A stretch of 54,797 nucleotides of DNA from Euryarchaeota archaeon UBA443 (GTDB lineage: Archaea > Thermoplasmatota > Poseidoniia > Poseidoniales > Poseidoniaceae): assembly GCA_002499195.1 (NCBI GenBank), contig DAKS01000009.1:1-54797 (forward strand), in the 5' to 3' direction. Within the stretch, counting starts at the first letter, position 1. Every line of letters starts with the position of its first letter. The translations under genes and the position numbers were made by a program. Below are positions 1 to 9,768 of the stretch, in pieces. The notes beneath the pieces are model-generated. The model worked only from the letters and a program-made list of their open reading frames with translations. It searched no databases and was not told the DNA's origin.

Positions 1-61
1 TGTTGTAGATAATCCTTGTGAGTCCAAACCACTTCCCTTGAGAAAGTGAATTGATAGTAAA

Positions 62-3000
62 TTATTCAGATAACATGGTCCATTCTTCGGAGATAGAATG
101 TCTGTACCAAAAATGGCCAGAATCGACGGGATATTCTTGGTACAAATCAGGATTTGATTTGTCAATCGATGTCAGATCATCCGAAGTTTCATGATCGGAG
201 TCTGAATGTTGATTAGAATCAGACGTAGAAACCATTGGCTGAACTCCTGCGCCATCGATAAAATCAATGAAATCATAGTCTTCATCATTCTCTTGATTGA
301 ATTTTTCATCATCGATTTCCTCTTTTGATAACTCTTTACCCCGCATCCAACGGTGTAAGACAATAGCATGGATAACCAAACCTATTACGAGTATTGTATC
401 AAGCCCCATGGCAAGTGGTGGAATAGTCAAGCCTAGGAAATTAATTCCATTCGGGCTTTCTAGTACTTGGGCGGTTTGTATGTGCTCGTACGATGTACCA
501 TCGGCAAACGTAAATTCCACAATAAGATTGTACGTCCCTGGCAAGATGGTGCTTGGAAGAGAAATCTCTTCTTGGCCTTTATCTCCTTGACTTACATATT
601 GTTGCTTGTGTGCAAGGTCGAAAGACATTGAATACATTCTAACCTCAATCAAATCTACATTATCCATTTTATTGAGATAAATTCCTTGTAAGTTCCATTC
701 AAACTCAGAAACCCCATCCCTCACAAGGTCATCTTTCAGCACGAATTCAACGCTACGCATTGGTAGTGGGTCGATTCCAAGAACTCGATTTTCAATTGTC
801 CCATCAATAGTTTCAATCCATACCTCCAAAACAGGATTTGAGGTATACTGGGAGACAGGTAAAGTGATTGAAATTGAAACTTCATCACTTTCCGCAAACC
901 CTTCATCTGTAGAAATAACTGATCCGGAGACACTCAATTGCCATTCCCAACTGATCCAGTTATCTCCATTTGGATTGACAATGTTTAGCGAAAAATCTTC
1001 CCCAATTGTTGGTTTTGTAGGCTGAATTTCTACCAATAACTGAGATTGTTCTGGCAGACCCTGCAGAATGGCCAATTCTGTATCAATTTCACCGTATTCA
1101 GATACAGCCCGAATAGTGATTTGGTGATCATTATAGGGATTTATCGAACTTGGCAGTTTGAGCGCTAATGATCCTTCCCGCTTTTCAACAGATTCTGTTG
1201 TCGAGTAAACAATTTCATTTTCAACATATATGTCAGCTACCAAGTACTTGACATCTTGCCCGCTGACCTCCCATAGAATACTGACTGTGTCTCCTTGTGT
1301 TGCAGTGTTTCGAATGGATAAGATCGTAAGATCAAAATCAGATATCTGCTCTTCATCGTCAACCTCGTCCCCAAGCAAACCGCTTACGACAAAAGATGCT
1401 GAATTTTCAACGAAGAAGGTCGACTCATCTGCAAAGGAAAGTGTTGTGCTATAGTTCCCATAACGCCCCAAATCTTGAACATTTATTCGGACAGGAGTTG
1501 GGGAAAAAAGATCTGAAGTAAACGGAACACTCATTACGATTTTTCCAGTTTGATTATGAATATTCAATTCACCGTCAATTGCCTGCTCTGCCATAGGCAT
1601 ATTACCTGCGCCATGGATCTTTGATTGAAGTGCAATCATACAAAGCATCTGGTTGTGTGAGTTCATCGAGTCATAGATGAATTCGGATTCGCATGTTGTG
1701 GTTGGTTGTATAAATTCAACCTGCCAAACCAATGAAAATTGTTGCACAGTATCATCTGAAGAAAGCGAACCAGCAATAATCAGTTGGGAACCGGATAGTA
1801 AATCAGGGATTTTGTCCAATGTGATTACGGTTGTACCAATCCCTTCCAGAGTCTCTCCATATGATCTTTCAAATGGTTGATTTTCATTGTCAAAACCTGA
1901 AATTATCATATCATCAATTTCCCAATTACGGGGTTCATTCGTATGGTGATTGGAGGCTGTCACGTGAATCTTTGGATTTGTGTTAAGTTCGAGACGAGAT
2001 TCTGATTTAGTAACACCAAGCATTGGCTCATTCGTAACGTAAATCTGACGCTCTCCTACAATGACTGCATCGCTGTTACGTGCAATCAGGAAATAAGACC
2101 CTGTATTGAGTTCGGGGATTGAAGATACGGGATGCCAAACATCTTCAACTACAAAGATTGTCGACAATAAGGTTGAGAAGTTTTCATCAATCAGTTCAAA
2201 ATAAGCTTCGTCAACGTGATTTGATTCAAATTTGATTCGGAAGTTGGAATCAGGAGATATTGTTGAGGGTGCCGCAATTTGAAAATCATTAGGACATGCG
2301 CCAGAGAAACTCTTTCTTACTTCAATCTCGTAATTTCCTGAACCTTCTTTTCTGAACAGGTCGTTGTTTAATTGGTTTCCACAAGACAATACAGACATTT
2401 TATTGCCGTAATACGAAAACGATGCAGCCAAATCATCGCTAGTTTCTCTGAGTTCGATACTGTAATACGATGCAAAATCTGAATTGTTTAGTTCCCAACT
2501 ATCCATGGCATCAAATCCTTCATCTTCACTCATACCGAGTGAACCAATACCGCGTGAAAACAACTCATTACTCTCTCTGGTTGATGTTTGAATCGAATCC
2601 GCTTCAGTCATCGACAAAGTCAATTCTGAGCCGTCCAAGTTTGACAAGGTCAATGTTTTCCATTGAACATAATCTAATCCAACATTGATGTTCTGGCCGA
2701 TAATCTGTTCGCTTGAACCATACAAAGTTCCAACAGAGGAATAATATGATGCAGAAACAGCCATTTCTACAGGCTCACCAGATGATTGTGTTGCCACAAT
2801 TTTCCCATGTTTAATCGGTGATAAATCGATTGGAAATACCATTCGATAACTGGAGACTGTTTGTGTATAAACATCTTCAAGATTGGTTGCAAATGAATCA
2901 TATTGAATTGTCTCACCAAGACCAATACGGTAATCATGCTCGACGGTAACGGTTGTTGAAGGTAATTCAGAAACAGGAATATCATCGTATTGTAGTTTGT

Positions 3001-5938
3001 AATCACAGCGATCCTTCATGTGAGGTTGTGTTGCTGATGATTGGTAAAGACGTTTCACTTCGAGTGTATAGGTTGGATTTTTTGCATCGGCAGTATCAAC
3101 GAATAAATGGCTACCAGAATTCAAAAATGGTGTAATGAATAAATATTCAGCATAGGAGTTCTTCTGTGGTTTTATTGTTGCACAATTACTCAAAAGTTCA
3201 AACTTAAAATAATCTCCCTCGTCAATTTCAAAGTGGTACTGATCGATGGTATCCGATGAATAAAAGAAACTTCCTTCCACTTGAACACCCTTTTGTAATA
3301 CTACGTCAGAGCCAACAGATGGAATATCCTCCGAAATCCCATTTTCATCTGAATAGTTTGAAAATGGTTCAATCATTTGGAACGACGTAGATATCTTGTA
3401 ATGATTTTCGGGCTTGAAGTAAGAATAACCATTCGAATAAAGAGAGAAGGTTATTTCATCAAACATGTCGATTGTATTACATTCAACATTGGTAGAGTAT
3501 GGGAAAATCGAATTCAAGTCGACCTCTTGTTGGGTAAATATCTCACAGTTATGAGATCCAGTGATTGAAAGAGAGAGTGGATATTTCCCTTTAATTTCAA
3601 TTTCCTGCATGGACCCATGCTTCACAGGAACAACATAGTAGTCAACATCATTTGAATTATGGAAATTTCCAAATGAAAAGCCATTGGAAGAAAGAGGCGT
3701 TGGAATATTGGAACGCATCGAATCACCGGTCTTGCTATCTTCTATGGTGCGGATTGGGTCCAAAGATACATCAGCACTCCAGCCAATAATCAGTTCAGAA
3801 TTATTGTTAAAAACGTCGTACCCACCTCTAGCAACAGGGGCAAATTGAATCACGGGATTTTCATAAGTGACGTCACAAGAAATTGTTGTTGTGATTGGAT
3901 TGTTGGCCATAGTAGAATCAATGTTAAACAAACCATCACTGCTAGATGTGGGAGAAATGTGAAGTGTACCATCGACACTGATCCAATCAAATGTTCCAGG
4001 CGTTGGGTAAATATCCACCGTTGTCGTATCGTAACTATTCCAATTAACCTGATACAGGTTATACAAGTGGGCGGAGTTTGATTCAAACGAGATGTAAATT
4101 TCTTCCTCATGAGCGATTAATTGGCTATTGGCGTAATGGCTTTCACCATCGGAGTGCTCAGGTAGTGACGCAAGGTATTCAGCATCACTGCCAATGACCG
4201 GCATTTCAAACAGATCGAGTGTTCCGTTGTTTAGATATATCACCGAAAAGTAAATTTTCTCATCAATTTGTGTTATTTTGCTGAGGACACTCAACGCTTC
4301 ATTTGATATCGTCAATTCAACAGTTCCCACATCAGTGCCATCTGTTGACCAAAAACCCCATCCCCATGGTGTTGATGAATCAGGTCGAGCCATGAAATAC
4401 AAATCACCGTTGGGGTGACCGTACATTTGCATAATTGAGGTTGAGGAATAACCTAGCGTATTGGTTAACATACTAGCAAATCCCGAAGTGCCATTTGAAA
4501 TCCATAATTCATAGCCCTCTTGTTGAGTGTTTGCGTTAAAATACAGCATATCATTGTGGACTTTGAGAAACGATGGATTTGTTCCGTAATAGTTTAATGA
4601 TTCATAAAAAACAGTGGTCACGCCATTTTCCAAACCATCGGATTTCCAAATATGGCGGTATCCGTAGTCATTCGTAGCAACGAAAAAGAGACTTCCAGAG
4701 TACGAGGTGAGTTGTGTCGGATTGCTGCTAATATATCCTTGTCGAACATCACTAACGAGATATGTACCTGATTGGCTCCCATCTGTAGCCCAAATTTCTT
4801 GACCGTTTTGCCAATCGGTTGCTTTGAAGAAAATTTGTCCTGCGTGTTCGATTGCTTCGCTAGGATACGAAGATTCGGAACCACTAGCAATGTCAGCTAC
4901 CTGATACGTCCCTGATGCAGTTCCATCGCTGACCCACAATTCATAACCGGATTGAGAGTTGTAAGCTTGGAAATAAATTTCATCCCCAGATATTGTTAAA
5001 ATTGAAGCATATCGATATTGAGATCCAGTCTCATTCATCAACAGAATGGGTTGACTATCAAAGTTTGAGATGTACCATAATACTCTGTCTAAATTATTCT
5101 GCGAAGCAACGAAAACGAACCCGTTCTTGAAAGGTTCCAATCCACTAATACCAGAAAATTGCGAATACTGCGTGGAGATTCCGTTATTGTAATCGAACTC
5201 ACAAGCATCAAGGTCGCTTGGCGACACGGTTATCGGTCCATCAATTGATGCGTGCATACGATGAGTCCCTTGATATTGACTAGAAAACTCAATGAAATCC
5301 CAGTCGTTTAAACCCTCAAAATTTCCACTCATCGATGCAATATTGTTTGGTTCAAGATTCGATTCTACTGGCGTGTATTGTGTGGAGTCGGCATAAAGGC
5401 CTCCATCTGCAGATGGGCTTGGAGTAACAGCGGTGTTTGTAGCAACCCGATGCCCGATGGAAATGTTAAGACTCAAATTTTCTGAAATTCTCGACCCGGT
5501 TGGGCTTGTTGAATCACTGAAATCAAGAACAAAATAAATCTCATCATCCTCTGATGGATTTGAACAAAGATTCGTAGATCCATATCGTACATCAAACCAG
5601 TTACTTACACACTGGTCATAGGAGGTATAAGCATATAATTCAACGGGAATGTATTCATTCCACGAATAATAAAAGCCAGAGATATTGATGTATGTTTCTT
5701 CTGTCAGCGAGGTCGTTTTGAACCACAATATCGGCTGAGAAGTATTGGTTAGATTTACAACCTCATAATCAACAATTGAAGTAGAAACCAACGGGTTGTA
5801 TCCCCCCGCGCGATATTGTTCCTCTAAATCATCAAAATTTTCATCGACATCCCCTTTTATTGAATGTGAACCCAACGGCAGATACGAGAAAATGAGGATA
5901 CTTACAAGAAAGTAAACTTTAGGATTGATTTTCGCCAT
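62..5938 (-). CDS. Giant secreted, C-terminally anchored surface protein with ELWxSDGT repeats
   Basis: About 1958 residues. The N-terminus (MAKINPKVYFLVSILIFS) is a signal peptide. Residues about 308-548 hold five degenerate ELWxSDGTxxGT units, a repeat known from large bacterial surface proteins and probably propeller-like. The long middle part is rich in beta-type, Thr/Ser/Asp/Asn-rich sequence with no domain I can name. Near the C-terminus one hydrophobic segment (LDTILVIGLVIHAIVLH) is followed by an acidic tail that ends in a Y-P-x2-S-x4-Y-R-x6-W motif, so the tail should be cytoplasmic. The ORF can start at 5944, but a TATA-like box centred about 26 bases before the ATG at 5938 favours the inner ATG as a leaderless start. 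The function is unknown; adhesion, substrate binding or sensing are possible. The surface location is well supported, the role is not. Confidence 0.85.
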   Translation of the reverse strand: MAKINPKVYFLVSILIFSYLPLGSHSIKGDVDENFDDLEEQYRAGGYNPLVSTSIVDYEVVNLTNTSQPILWFKTTSLTEETYINISGFYYSWNEYIPVELYAYTSYDQCVSNWFDVRYGSTNLCSNPSEDDEIYFVLDFSDSTSPTGSRISENLSLNISIGHRVATNTAVTPSPSADGGLYADSTQYTPVESNLEPNNIASMSGNFEGLNDWDFIEFSSQYQGTHRMHASIDGPITVSPSDLDACEFDYNNGISTQYSQFSGISGLEPFKNGFVFVASQNNLDRVLWYISNFDSQPILLMNETGSQYRYASILTISGDEIYFQAYNSQSGYELWVSDGTASGTYQVADIASGSESSYPSEAIEHAGQIFFKATDWQNGQEIWATDGSQSGTYLVSDVRQGYISSNPTQLTSYSGSLFFVATNDYGYRHIWKSDGLENGVTTVFYESLNYYGTNPSFLKVHNDMLYFNANTQQEGYELWISNGTSGFASMLTNTLGYSSTSIMQMYGHPNGDLYFMARPDSSTPWGWGFWSTDGTDVGTVELTISNEALSVLSKITQIDEKIYFSVIYLNNGTLDLFEMPVIGSDAEYLASLPEHSDGESHYANSQLIAHEEEIYISFESNSAHLYNLYQVNWNSYDTTTVDIYPTPGTFDWISVDGTLHISPTSSSDGLFNIDSTMANNPITTTISCDVTYENPVIQFAPVARGGYDVFNNNSELIIGWSADVSLDPIRTIEDSKTGDSMRSNIPTPLSSNGFSFGNFHNSNDVDYYVVPVKHGSMQEIEIKGKYPLSLSITGSHNCEIFTQQEVDLNSIFPYSTNVECNTIDMFDEITFSLYSNGYSYFKPENHYKISTSFQMIEPFSNYSDENGISEDIPSVGSDVVLQKGVQVEGSFFYSSDTIDQYHFEIDEGDYFKFELLSNCATIKPQKNSYAEYLFITPFLNSGSHLFVDTADAKNPTYTLEVKRLYQSSATQPHMKDRCDYKLQYDDIPVSELPSTTVTVEHDYRIGLGETIQYDSFATNLEDVYTQTVSSYRMVFPIDLSPIKHGKIVATQSSGEPVEMAVSASYYSSVGTLYGSSEQIIGQNINVGLDYVQWKTLTLSNLDGSELTLSMTEADSIQTSTRESNELFSRGIGSLGMSEDEGFDAMDSWELNNSDFASYYSIELRETSDDLAASFSYYGNKMSVLSCGNQLNNDLFRKEGSGNYEIEVRKSFSGACPNDFQIAAPSTISPDSNFRIKFESNHVDEAYFELIDENFSTLLSTIFVVEDVWHPVSSIPELNTGSYFLIARNSDAVIVGERQIYVTNEPMLGVTKSESRLELNTNPKIHVTASNHHTNEPRNWEIDDMIISGFDNENQPFERSYGETLEGIGTTVITLDKIPDLLSGSQLIIAGSLSSDDTVQQFSLVWQVEFIQPTTTCESEFIYDSMNSHNQMLCMIALQSKIHGAGNMPMAEQAIDGELNIHNQTGKIVMSVPFTSDLFSPTPVRINVQDLGRYGNYSTTLSFADESTFFVENSASFVVSGLLGDEVDDEEQISDFDLTILSIRNTATQGDTVSILWEVSGQDVKYLVADIYVENEIVYSTTESVEKREGSLALKLPSSINPYNDHQITIRAVSEYGEIDTELAILQGLPEQSQLLVEIQPTKPTIGEDFSLNIVNPNGDNWISWEWQLSVSGSVISTDEGFAESDEVSISITLPVSQYTSNPVLEVWIETIDGTIENRVLGIDPLPMRSVEFVLKDDLVRDGVSEFEWNLQGIYLNKMDNVDLIEVRMYSMSFDLAHKQQYVSQGDKGQEEISLPSTILPGTYNLIVEFTFADGTSYEHIQTAQVLESPNGINFLGLTIPPLAMGLDTILVIGLVIHAIVLHRWMRGKELSKEEIDDEKFNQENDEDYDFIDFIDGAGVQPMVSTSDSNQHSDSDHETSDDLTSIDKSNPDLYQEYPVDSGHFWYRHSISEEWTMLSE
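4295..5017 (-). repeat. Five ELWxSDGTxxGT-type protein repeats
   Basis: Five units about 45-50 residues apart carry the cores ELWVSDGTASGT, EIWATDGSQSGT, HIWKSDGLENG, ELWISNGTSG and FWSTDGTDVGT. Each core is preceded by a strand such as EIYFQA, IFFKA, LFFVA, LYFNA or LYFMA. Units are diverged at DNA level, so this is an old protein repeat and not a recent tandem duplication. Five blades of a beta-propeller-like fold are a reasonable inference. Confidence 0.75.
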
Positions 5939-5959
5939 GTACATGTTTCAATAAAATTC

Positions 5960-5968
5960 ATATTTATC
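5960..5968 (-). promoter_or_regulatory. TATA-box-like element for the giant surface protein gene
   Basis: On the minus strand this reads GATAAATAT. Its centre is about 20 bases before the ATG at 5944 and 26 bases before the ATG at 5938. The second spacing is the usual archaeal TATA-to-start distance and implies a leaderless mRNA beginning at 5938. There is no Shine-Dalgarno sequence next to either ATG. Confidence 0.45.
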
Positions 5969-6032
5969 ATTGCCTCCTAAACTATCTGCCAATTCTAGAA
6001 GATAATCAGTGTGATGGAAATCAAATCCTTCA

Positions 6033-7160
6033 TTACGAATTAAACCCATAATAATCGGATTGAATTACATCATCAAGGGATTGTCGTGGCAGTAAGACTG
6101 TACGTACTGCCCACAAATCGGTGAAGATTCGATATGTTGCTGTCTTATCGAGATAATCAACTCCGCTTGAACCACCAGTTCCCATTCGACGGCCAATCAT
6201 ACGTTCAACCATTCGAGCATGTGCATGACGGAACAGAAGCATGGATTGTTCGAGTTGAACGATGGTATCAATCAAGCGGCGTGGCCAAGAAAGAAGTGGT
6301 AGTTCTGGATAGGATTCGATAAACAACAAACCTGCTCGTGCTCGATTGGTGATACCATCTGGTTTGAGGAAGTCTCGTGCTGATGCAAGGTTTGCATCCA
6401 TTCGAGGTTTGAGTGCTTCGACACTTCCATGCCCAATACTGACCATATGTTCGATGACTTGGTCTGAATGGGCTTTCATCGTGTTGAGGTGAGCATCAAC
6501 ATACGCGTCGATGGTTGCTTGATCGTTAGCATCTGATGGAACTGAGCCATTGATTGGTGTTCTTGATAGCCATTGCGAAATAAGTTCTTCTAATGTAGGT
6601 TCTATAGAAATCGTTTGCAGTGTTTCAAAGCCTTCATCGTCGATTTTTCCTTCCGAATGAAGCTTCTTCATGTGGGCCATCGGGTCCATATCTGCGACTC
6701 TTGATCCTTGCTTGAGACCAAGGCGCATTTCCATGGCTCGCATTTGCCAAGATTCGAAGCCTGATGAGGTGCCTAAACGATCACGGAATGCTAGGAATCC
6801 TTGAGGACTTAATGTTTCCATGACCTTCCATTGATTAGCAAGCAATCGGAAAATCTCTATGACCCGTTCCAAATGATGAACCATTTGTGGCAGATGCTTC
6901 TCATCTACGGATTCTTGCACAAGGTAAGAATGGGCTGCATCCAGTTCTATGCGGACTTGTTTGAACCACAATTCAAAGGTTTGGTGAGTGATGATAAAAT
7001 GCATCTCATCGTTGGATGGAGGAGGATTGTGGCCTTCAGGACCTGCTTGCAATTGTAGCAATTCGTCAAGACGAAGATAACCTGAATAGGTCATCCGATT
7101 CGCTGGTGAGCCTGAACCTGCCATGAACCTTGATGGAGATTCGGCACTTGAACTCTTCAC
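6033..7160 (-). CDS. kynA: Tryptophan 2,3-dioxygenase
   Basis: Haem enzyme that opens the indole ring of tryptophan with O2 to give N-formylkynurenine, the first step of the kynurenine route. The family signatures are in order: YLRLDELL (28-35), DEMHFIITHQTFELWFK (51-67) with the distal His59, FRDRLGTSSG (125-134) with the substrate-carboxylate Arg126, and HARMVERMIGRRMGTGGSSG (314-333). His314 aligns with the haem-ligand His240 of Xanthomonas TDO. The position of Tyr113 in that enzyme is Phe122 here. Length (375) is within the larger members of the family, with an insertion around 150-215. The GTG start at 7160 gives an N-terminus of family length; ATG at 7124 is the alternative. The gene is transcribed away from purP and no other kynurenine gene is in the window. 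Confidence 0.93.
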   Translation of the reverse strand: MKSSSAESPSRFMAGSGSPANRMTYSGYLRLDELLQLQAGPEGHNPPPSNDEMHFIITHQTFELWFKQVRIELDAAHSYLVQESVDEKHLPQMVHHLERVIEIFRLLANQWKVMETLSPQGFLAFRDRLGTSSGFESWQMRAMEMRLGLKQGSRVADMDPMAHMKKLHSEGKIDDEGFETLQTISIEPTLEELISQWLSRTPINGSVPSDANDQATIDAYVDAHLNTMKAHSDQVIEHMVSIGHGSVEALKPRMDANLASARDFLKPDGITNRARAGLLFIESYPELPLLSWPRRLIDTIVQLEQSMLLFRHAHARMVERMIGRRMGTGGSSGVDYLDKTATYRIFTDLWAVRTVLLPRQSLDDVIQSDYYGFNS

Positions 7161-7237
7161 CCAATTTTGGCTAAATCGAGCGACACTATTGAGAAGCGAA
7201 GGATAACAGTCATAGAGTGCATACTAAACCCCTCGAC

Positions 7238-8350
7238 ATGGGCGTAGACCACTCCACACTACTTTCTTGGCTCGCGGACTACGATAAGGACAACATCACT
7301 ATCGGTGTTGTCGCTTCGCATTCATCCCTTCAAATCCTTCACGGGGCACGTATGGAAGGCTTCCGTACACTAGGTATTGCAGTTGGAGAAAACCGCCGTC
7401 GTTTCTACAAGGCCTTCCCTGGAGCAGAACCTGATGAATGGTTAATGCTCGAAGATTATCGAGAAATGCTCGATTATGCCGAATGGTTTCGAAGCAAGAA
7501 CGTCATTATGGTCCCTCATGGATCGCTCGTTGAATATCTTGGTAGCGAGAACTTCCGTAACTTGGAAGTCCCTACTTTTGGAAATCGAGGCATTCTACGC
7601 TGGGAAAGTAGTCGTGCCAAACAACGTGATTGGCTCATTGCTGGTGGATGTACAATGCCAAAGGTACTCGAGGACCCTCACGACATCGATGGTCCTGTAA
7701 TTGTCAAATACGCAGGTGCCAAGGGTGGTCGTGGCTATTTCATCGCTCGAGATTATCGTGATTTCAGAAGAAATGTCGACATTGAAGAAGAATTTACCAT
7801 CCAAGAATATGTTCTTGGTTGCCGATACTATCTCCACTTCTTCTTCGATCCACTAGCAACCGATGGCTATCAAGTTCAGGGTCGTGGTAAATACGCGGGT
7901 AAGAATCTAGGACGTCTTGAACTTCTTTCTATGGACCGAAGAGATGAAGCCAACGTTGACGAGTTCTACAAGCTCGGTTCCCTTCGAGATTTGCGTGAAT
8001 CCGGCATGGAACCATCCTTCGTCGTCACAGGAAATCAACCGGTTGTTATTCGTGAATCATTACTCCCTCGAGCCTTTGAAATGGCTGAAGGAACAGTCGC
8101 TGCATCCTTTGAATTAGAGGATGAATCTCGTGGAATGATTGGACCGTTCTGTTTGGAGACCATCGTTACCGACTCTTTGGAATTCAAAGTGTTTGAAATC
8201 AGTGCTCGAATCGTTGCTGGCTCCAATCCATTCGTTGGAGGTTCACCTTATTCCGATATCAATGAAACTCGTATGTCTACTGGACGACGCATTGCACGAA
8301 GCGTCCGTAATGCCCTCAAGAACGACCGCCTTGATGACATCCTTTCCTGA
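7238..8350 (+). CDS. purP: 5-formaminoimidazole-4-carboxamide ribonucleotide synthetase (PurP)
   Basis: ATP- and formate-dependent ligase that makes FAICAR from AICAR, the archaeal replacement for the folate-dependent formyltransferase step of purine synthesis. It carries the PurP N-terminal motif ASHSSLQILHGA, the central VPTFGNRGILRWESSR, the ATP-grasp segment PVIVKYAGAKGGRGYFIA and the C-terminal VIRESLLPRAFEMAEG plus MIGPFCLET and FEISARIVAGSNPF. Length is about 370 residues, normal for the family. ATG 7238 is chosen because it leaves about 22 residues before the first conserved strand, as in the Methanocaldococcus enzyme; the frame is also open from GTG 7217. It is divergent from the tryptophan dioxygenase gene. 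Confidence 0.93.
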   Translation: MGVDHSTLLSWLADYDKDNITIGVVASHSSLQILHGARMEGFRTLGIAVGENRRRFYKAFPGAEPDEWLMLEDYREMLDYAEWFRSKNVIMVPHGSLVEYLGSENFRNLEVPTFGNRGILRWESSRAKQRDWLIAGGCTMPKVLEDPHDIDGPVIVKYAGAKGGRGYFIARDYRDFRRNVDIEEEFTIQEYVLGCRYYLHFFFDPLATDGYQVQGRGKYAGKNLGRLELLSMDRRDEANVDEFYKLGSLRDLRESGMEPSFVVTGNQPVVIRESLLPRAFEMAEGTVAASFELEDESRGMIGPFCLETIVTDSLEFKVFEISARIVAGSNPFVGGSPYSDINETRMSTGRRIARSVRNALKNDRLDDILS

Positions 8351-8355
8351 ATGCC

Positions 8356-9669
8356 TCAATCTAAGTCAGGTGCTGGAGGAACACCAGAGCCATCGTCCTC
8401 TGGTTGATCTGCAATTTCACTTTCGATCTCGTCAACAAGTTCACCAAACTCAACTTGCTTTGGTGTTGCCTCGTCAGCAAGGATTTGGTCAGCAGAAATC
8501 TCACCACTTTCAGAGCGTCGGATTTGTTCCTCTAAATCTCGCTTGATTCGCTCTCGCTCTTCCATTGTAGGAACTTCGAATGTACAGACGAGTTGTATTT
8601 CTTCTCCAAAGGAAAGTTCACCACTGTACTCCATCAAATCTCCATATGCGTTTGCAATAACTTGGAACTTTGTTGGATCCTTGGAGCGTCGCTTCTTGTG
8701 CTTCTTGTAATAGTGAGCAAATACTTGGTATGTTCCTGCCGGTGCTTCTCCCTCTGGCCAAACAACGTTTTCTACTGGTTTACGAGAGTCTGGTCGAACG
8801 TTGGCATCAACATCGAGTTCACCGCCACAAGCCGACTTTCGGTTACCGCCGTGAATTCTTTCACCGGACGGGCAAACAACGTGTAGATCAAGATCATTGT
8901 AATTGTTCCACATCAATGAAACTTGAACATCGGATGATCGAGCACCTTCACGCTCAAGGCGTGCTCGAAGTTCTTCAAGTGCACGTGAGGCTGCCTTTCG
9001 TCGTTCAAGTGCTTCCTTTTCTTGTGCAGCACGAATTTCTGCAAGGCGTTGTTCTTCTGCTGCAGCGAGTTCTGCTTGTCGTGTGGCTTCTTCTGCGTCG
9101 CGTTCGGCCTGTGCTGCTGCATCTCGTTCGGCGGCCAAACGTGCCTCTTCGGCGGCTTTCTCAGCTTCGAGGCGGTCCTTCTCTGCCTGCTCTTCTTGCT
9201 CTTTCTTGAGGCGCTCCTGCTGTTCAGCAAGTGCGGCTTCTTCCTCTTCGAGGCGGCGGCGCTCTTCTTCTTCTTCACGACGAGCCCATTCTTCATCTCG
9301 GAGACGGCGTCGTTCGAGCATATCCTCTTCAGATTCTTCATTATCTTCCTCCTCAACGACCTCTTCCACTTCAACAGGAGGTTCTTCCTCCTGGACTGGT
9401 TCTATTGGCTGTTGTTCTTGTTGAATCAATGAGATGCTTCCACCGGAAAGATTGCGCCGGCGACGCTCAGATTCTATCATTATGAGTTTTCGCTCAAATT
9501 CAGAGCGAGCACTTGAGAAACTCGATCCTTGAACTGGGGCTCTTAGACCATCGGCCACCATCCCCTGACGCACTTCAAGAGCCGCATCACGACGAATCAA
9601 AATGAACCAAACACCGATAATAAAGCCCCCTCCAAGGATGCTCAAAACAAGAATGGAGCCTGTGTCCAT
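8356..9669 (-). CDS. Membrane-anchored coiled-coil protein with C-terminal YfaP/DUF2135-like domain
   Basis: About 437 residues. It begins with one membrane helix (GSILVLSILGGGFIIGVWFI), then a linker, then a long Glu/Arg/Ala-rich coiled coil (about residues 105-245, many EEEERRRLEEE and AERDAAAQAERDAEE runs), then a compact domain (about 255-360) with SLMWNNYNDLDLHVVCPSGE, GGELDVDANV and APAGTYQVFAHYY. The last pattern matches the YfaP/DUF2135 beta-sandwich found in bacterial and archaeal envelope proteins of unknown role. ATG 9669 is chosen, not the longer frame to 9957, because the extension is low-quality sequence that would overlap the aro operon start and a TATA-like box sits about 27 bases before 9669. 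No function can be assigned. Confidence 0.85.
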   Translation of the reverse strand: MDTGSILVLSILGGGFIIGVWFILIRRDAALEVRQGMVADGLRAPVQGSSFSSARSEFERKLIMIESERRRRNLSGGSISLIQQEQQPIEPVQEEEPPVEVEEVVEEEDNEESEEDMLERRRLRDEEWARREEEEERRRLEEEEAALAEQQERLKKEQEEQAEKDRLEAEKAAEEARLAAERDAAAQAERDAEEATRQAELAAAEEQRLAEIRAAQEKEALERRKAASRALEELRARLEREGARSSDVQVSLMWNNYNDLDLHVVCPSGERIHGGNRKSACGGELDVDANVRPDSRKPVENVVWPEGEAPAGTYQVFAHYYKKHKKRRSKDPTKFQVIANAYGDLMEYSGELSFGEEIQLVCTFEVPTMEERERIKRDLEEQIRRSESGEISADQILADEATPKQVEFGELVDEIESEIADQPEDDGSGVPPAPDLD

Positions 9670-9690
9670 GATTACCCGAAAGCATACTGT

Positions 9691-9700
9691 GTCTTTTATC
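9691..9700 (-). promoter_or_regulatory. TATA box, leaderless promoter of the YfaP-like gene
   Basis: The minus strand reads GATAAAAGAC. Its centre lies about 27 bases before the ATG at 9669, the expected distance for a leaderless archaeal transcript, and no Shine-Dalgarno sequence is present at that ATG. Confidence 0.5.
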
Positions 9701-9768
9701 ATTTGCTTACTTGAGTTGACGACTGAGTGTATGCAAAGCATTGAATGTATCAAGCATCTCGTCATGCC

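Noticed and set aside
1..61. Left edge of the window
   Set aside because: No coding frame, promoter or RNA structure could be supported in 61 bases.
8670..9432. Several long plus-strand ORFs opposite the coiled-coil gene
   Set aside because: They are low-complexity Ser/Arg- or Cys/Phe-rich mirror frames of the Glu/Arg/Ala-rich coiled coil, with no independent start signals.
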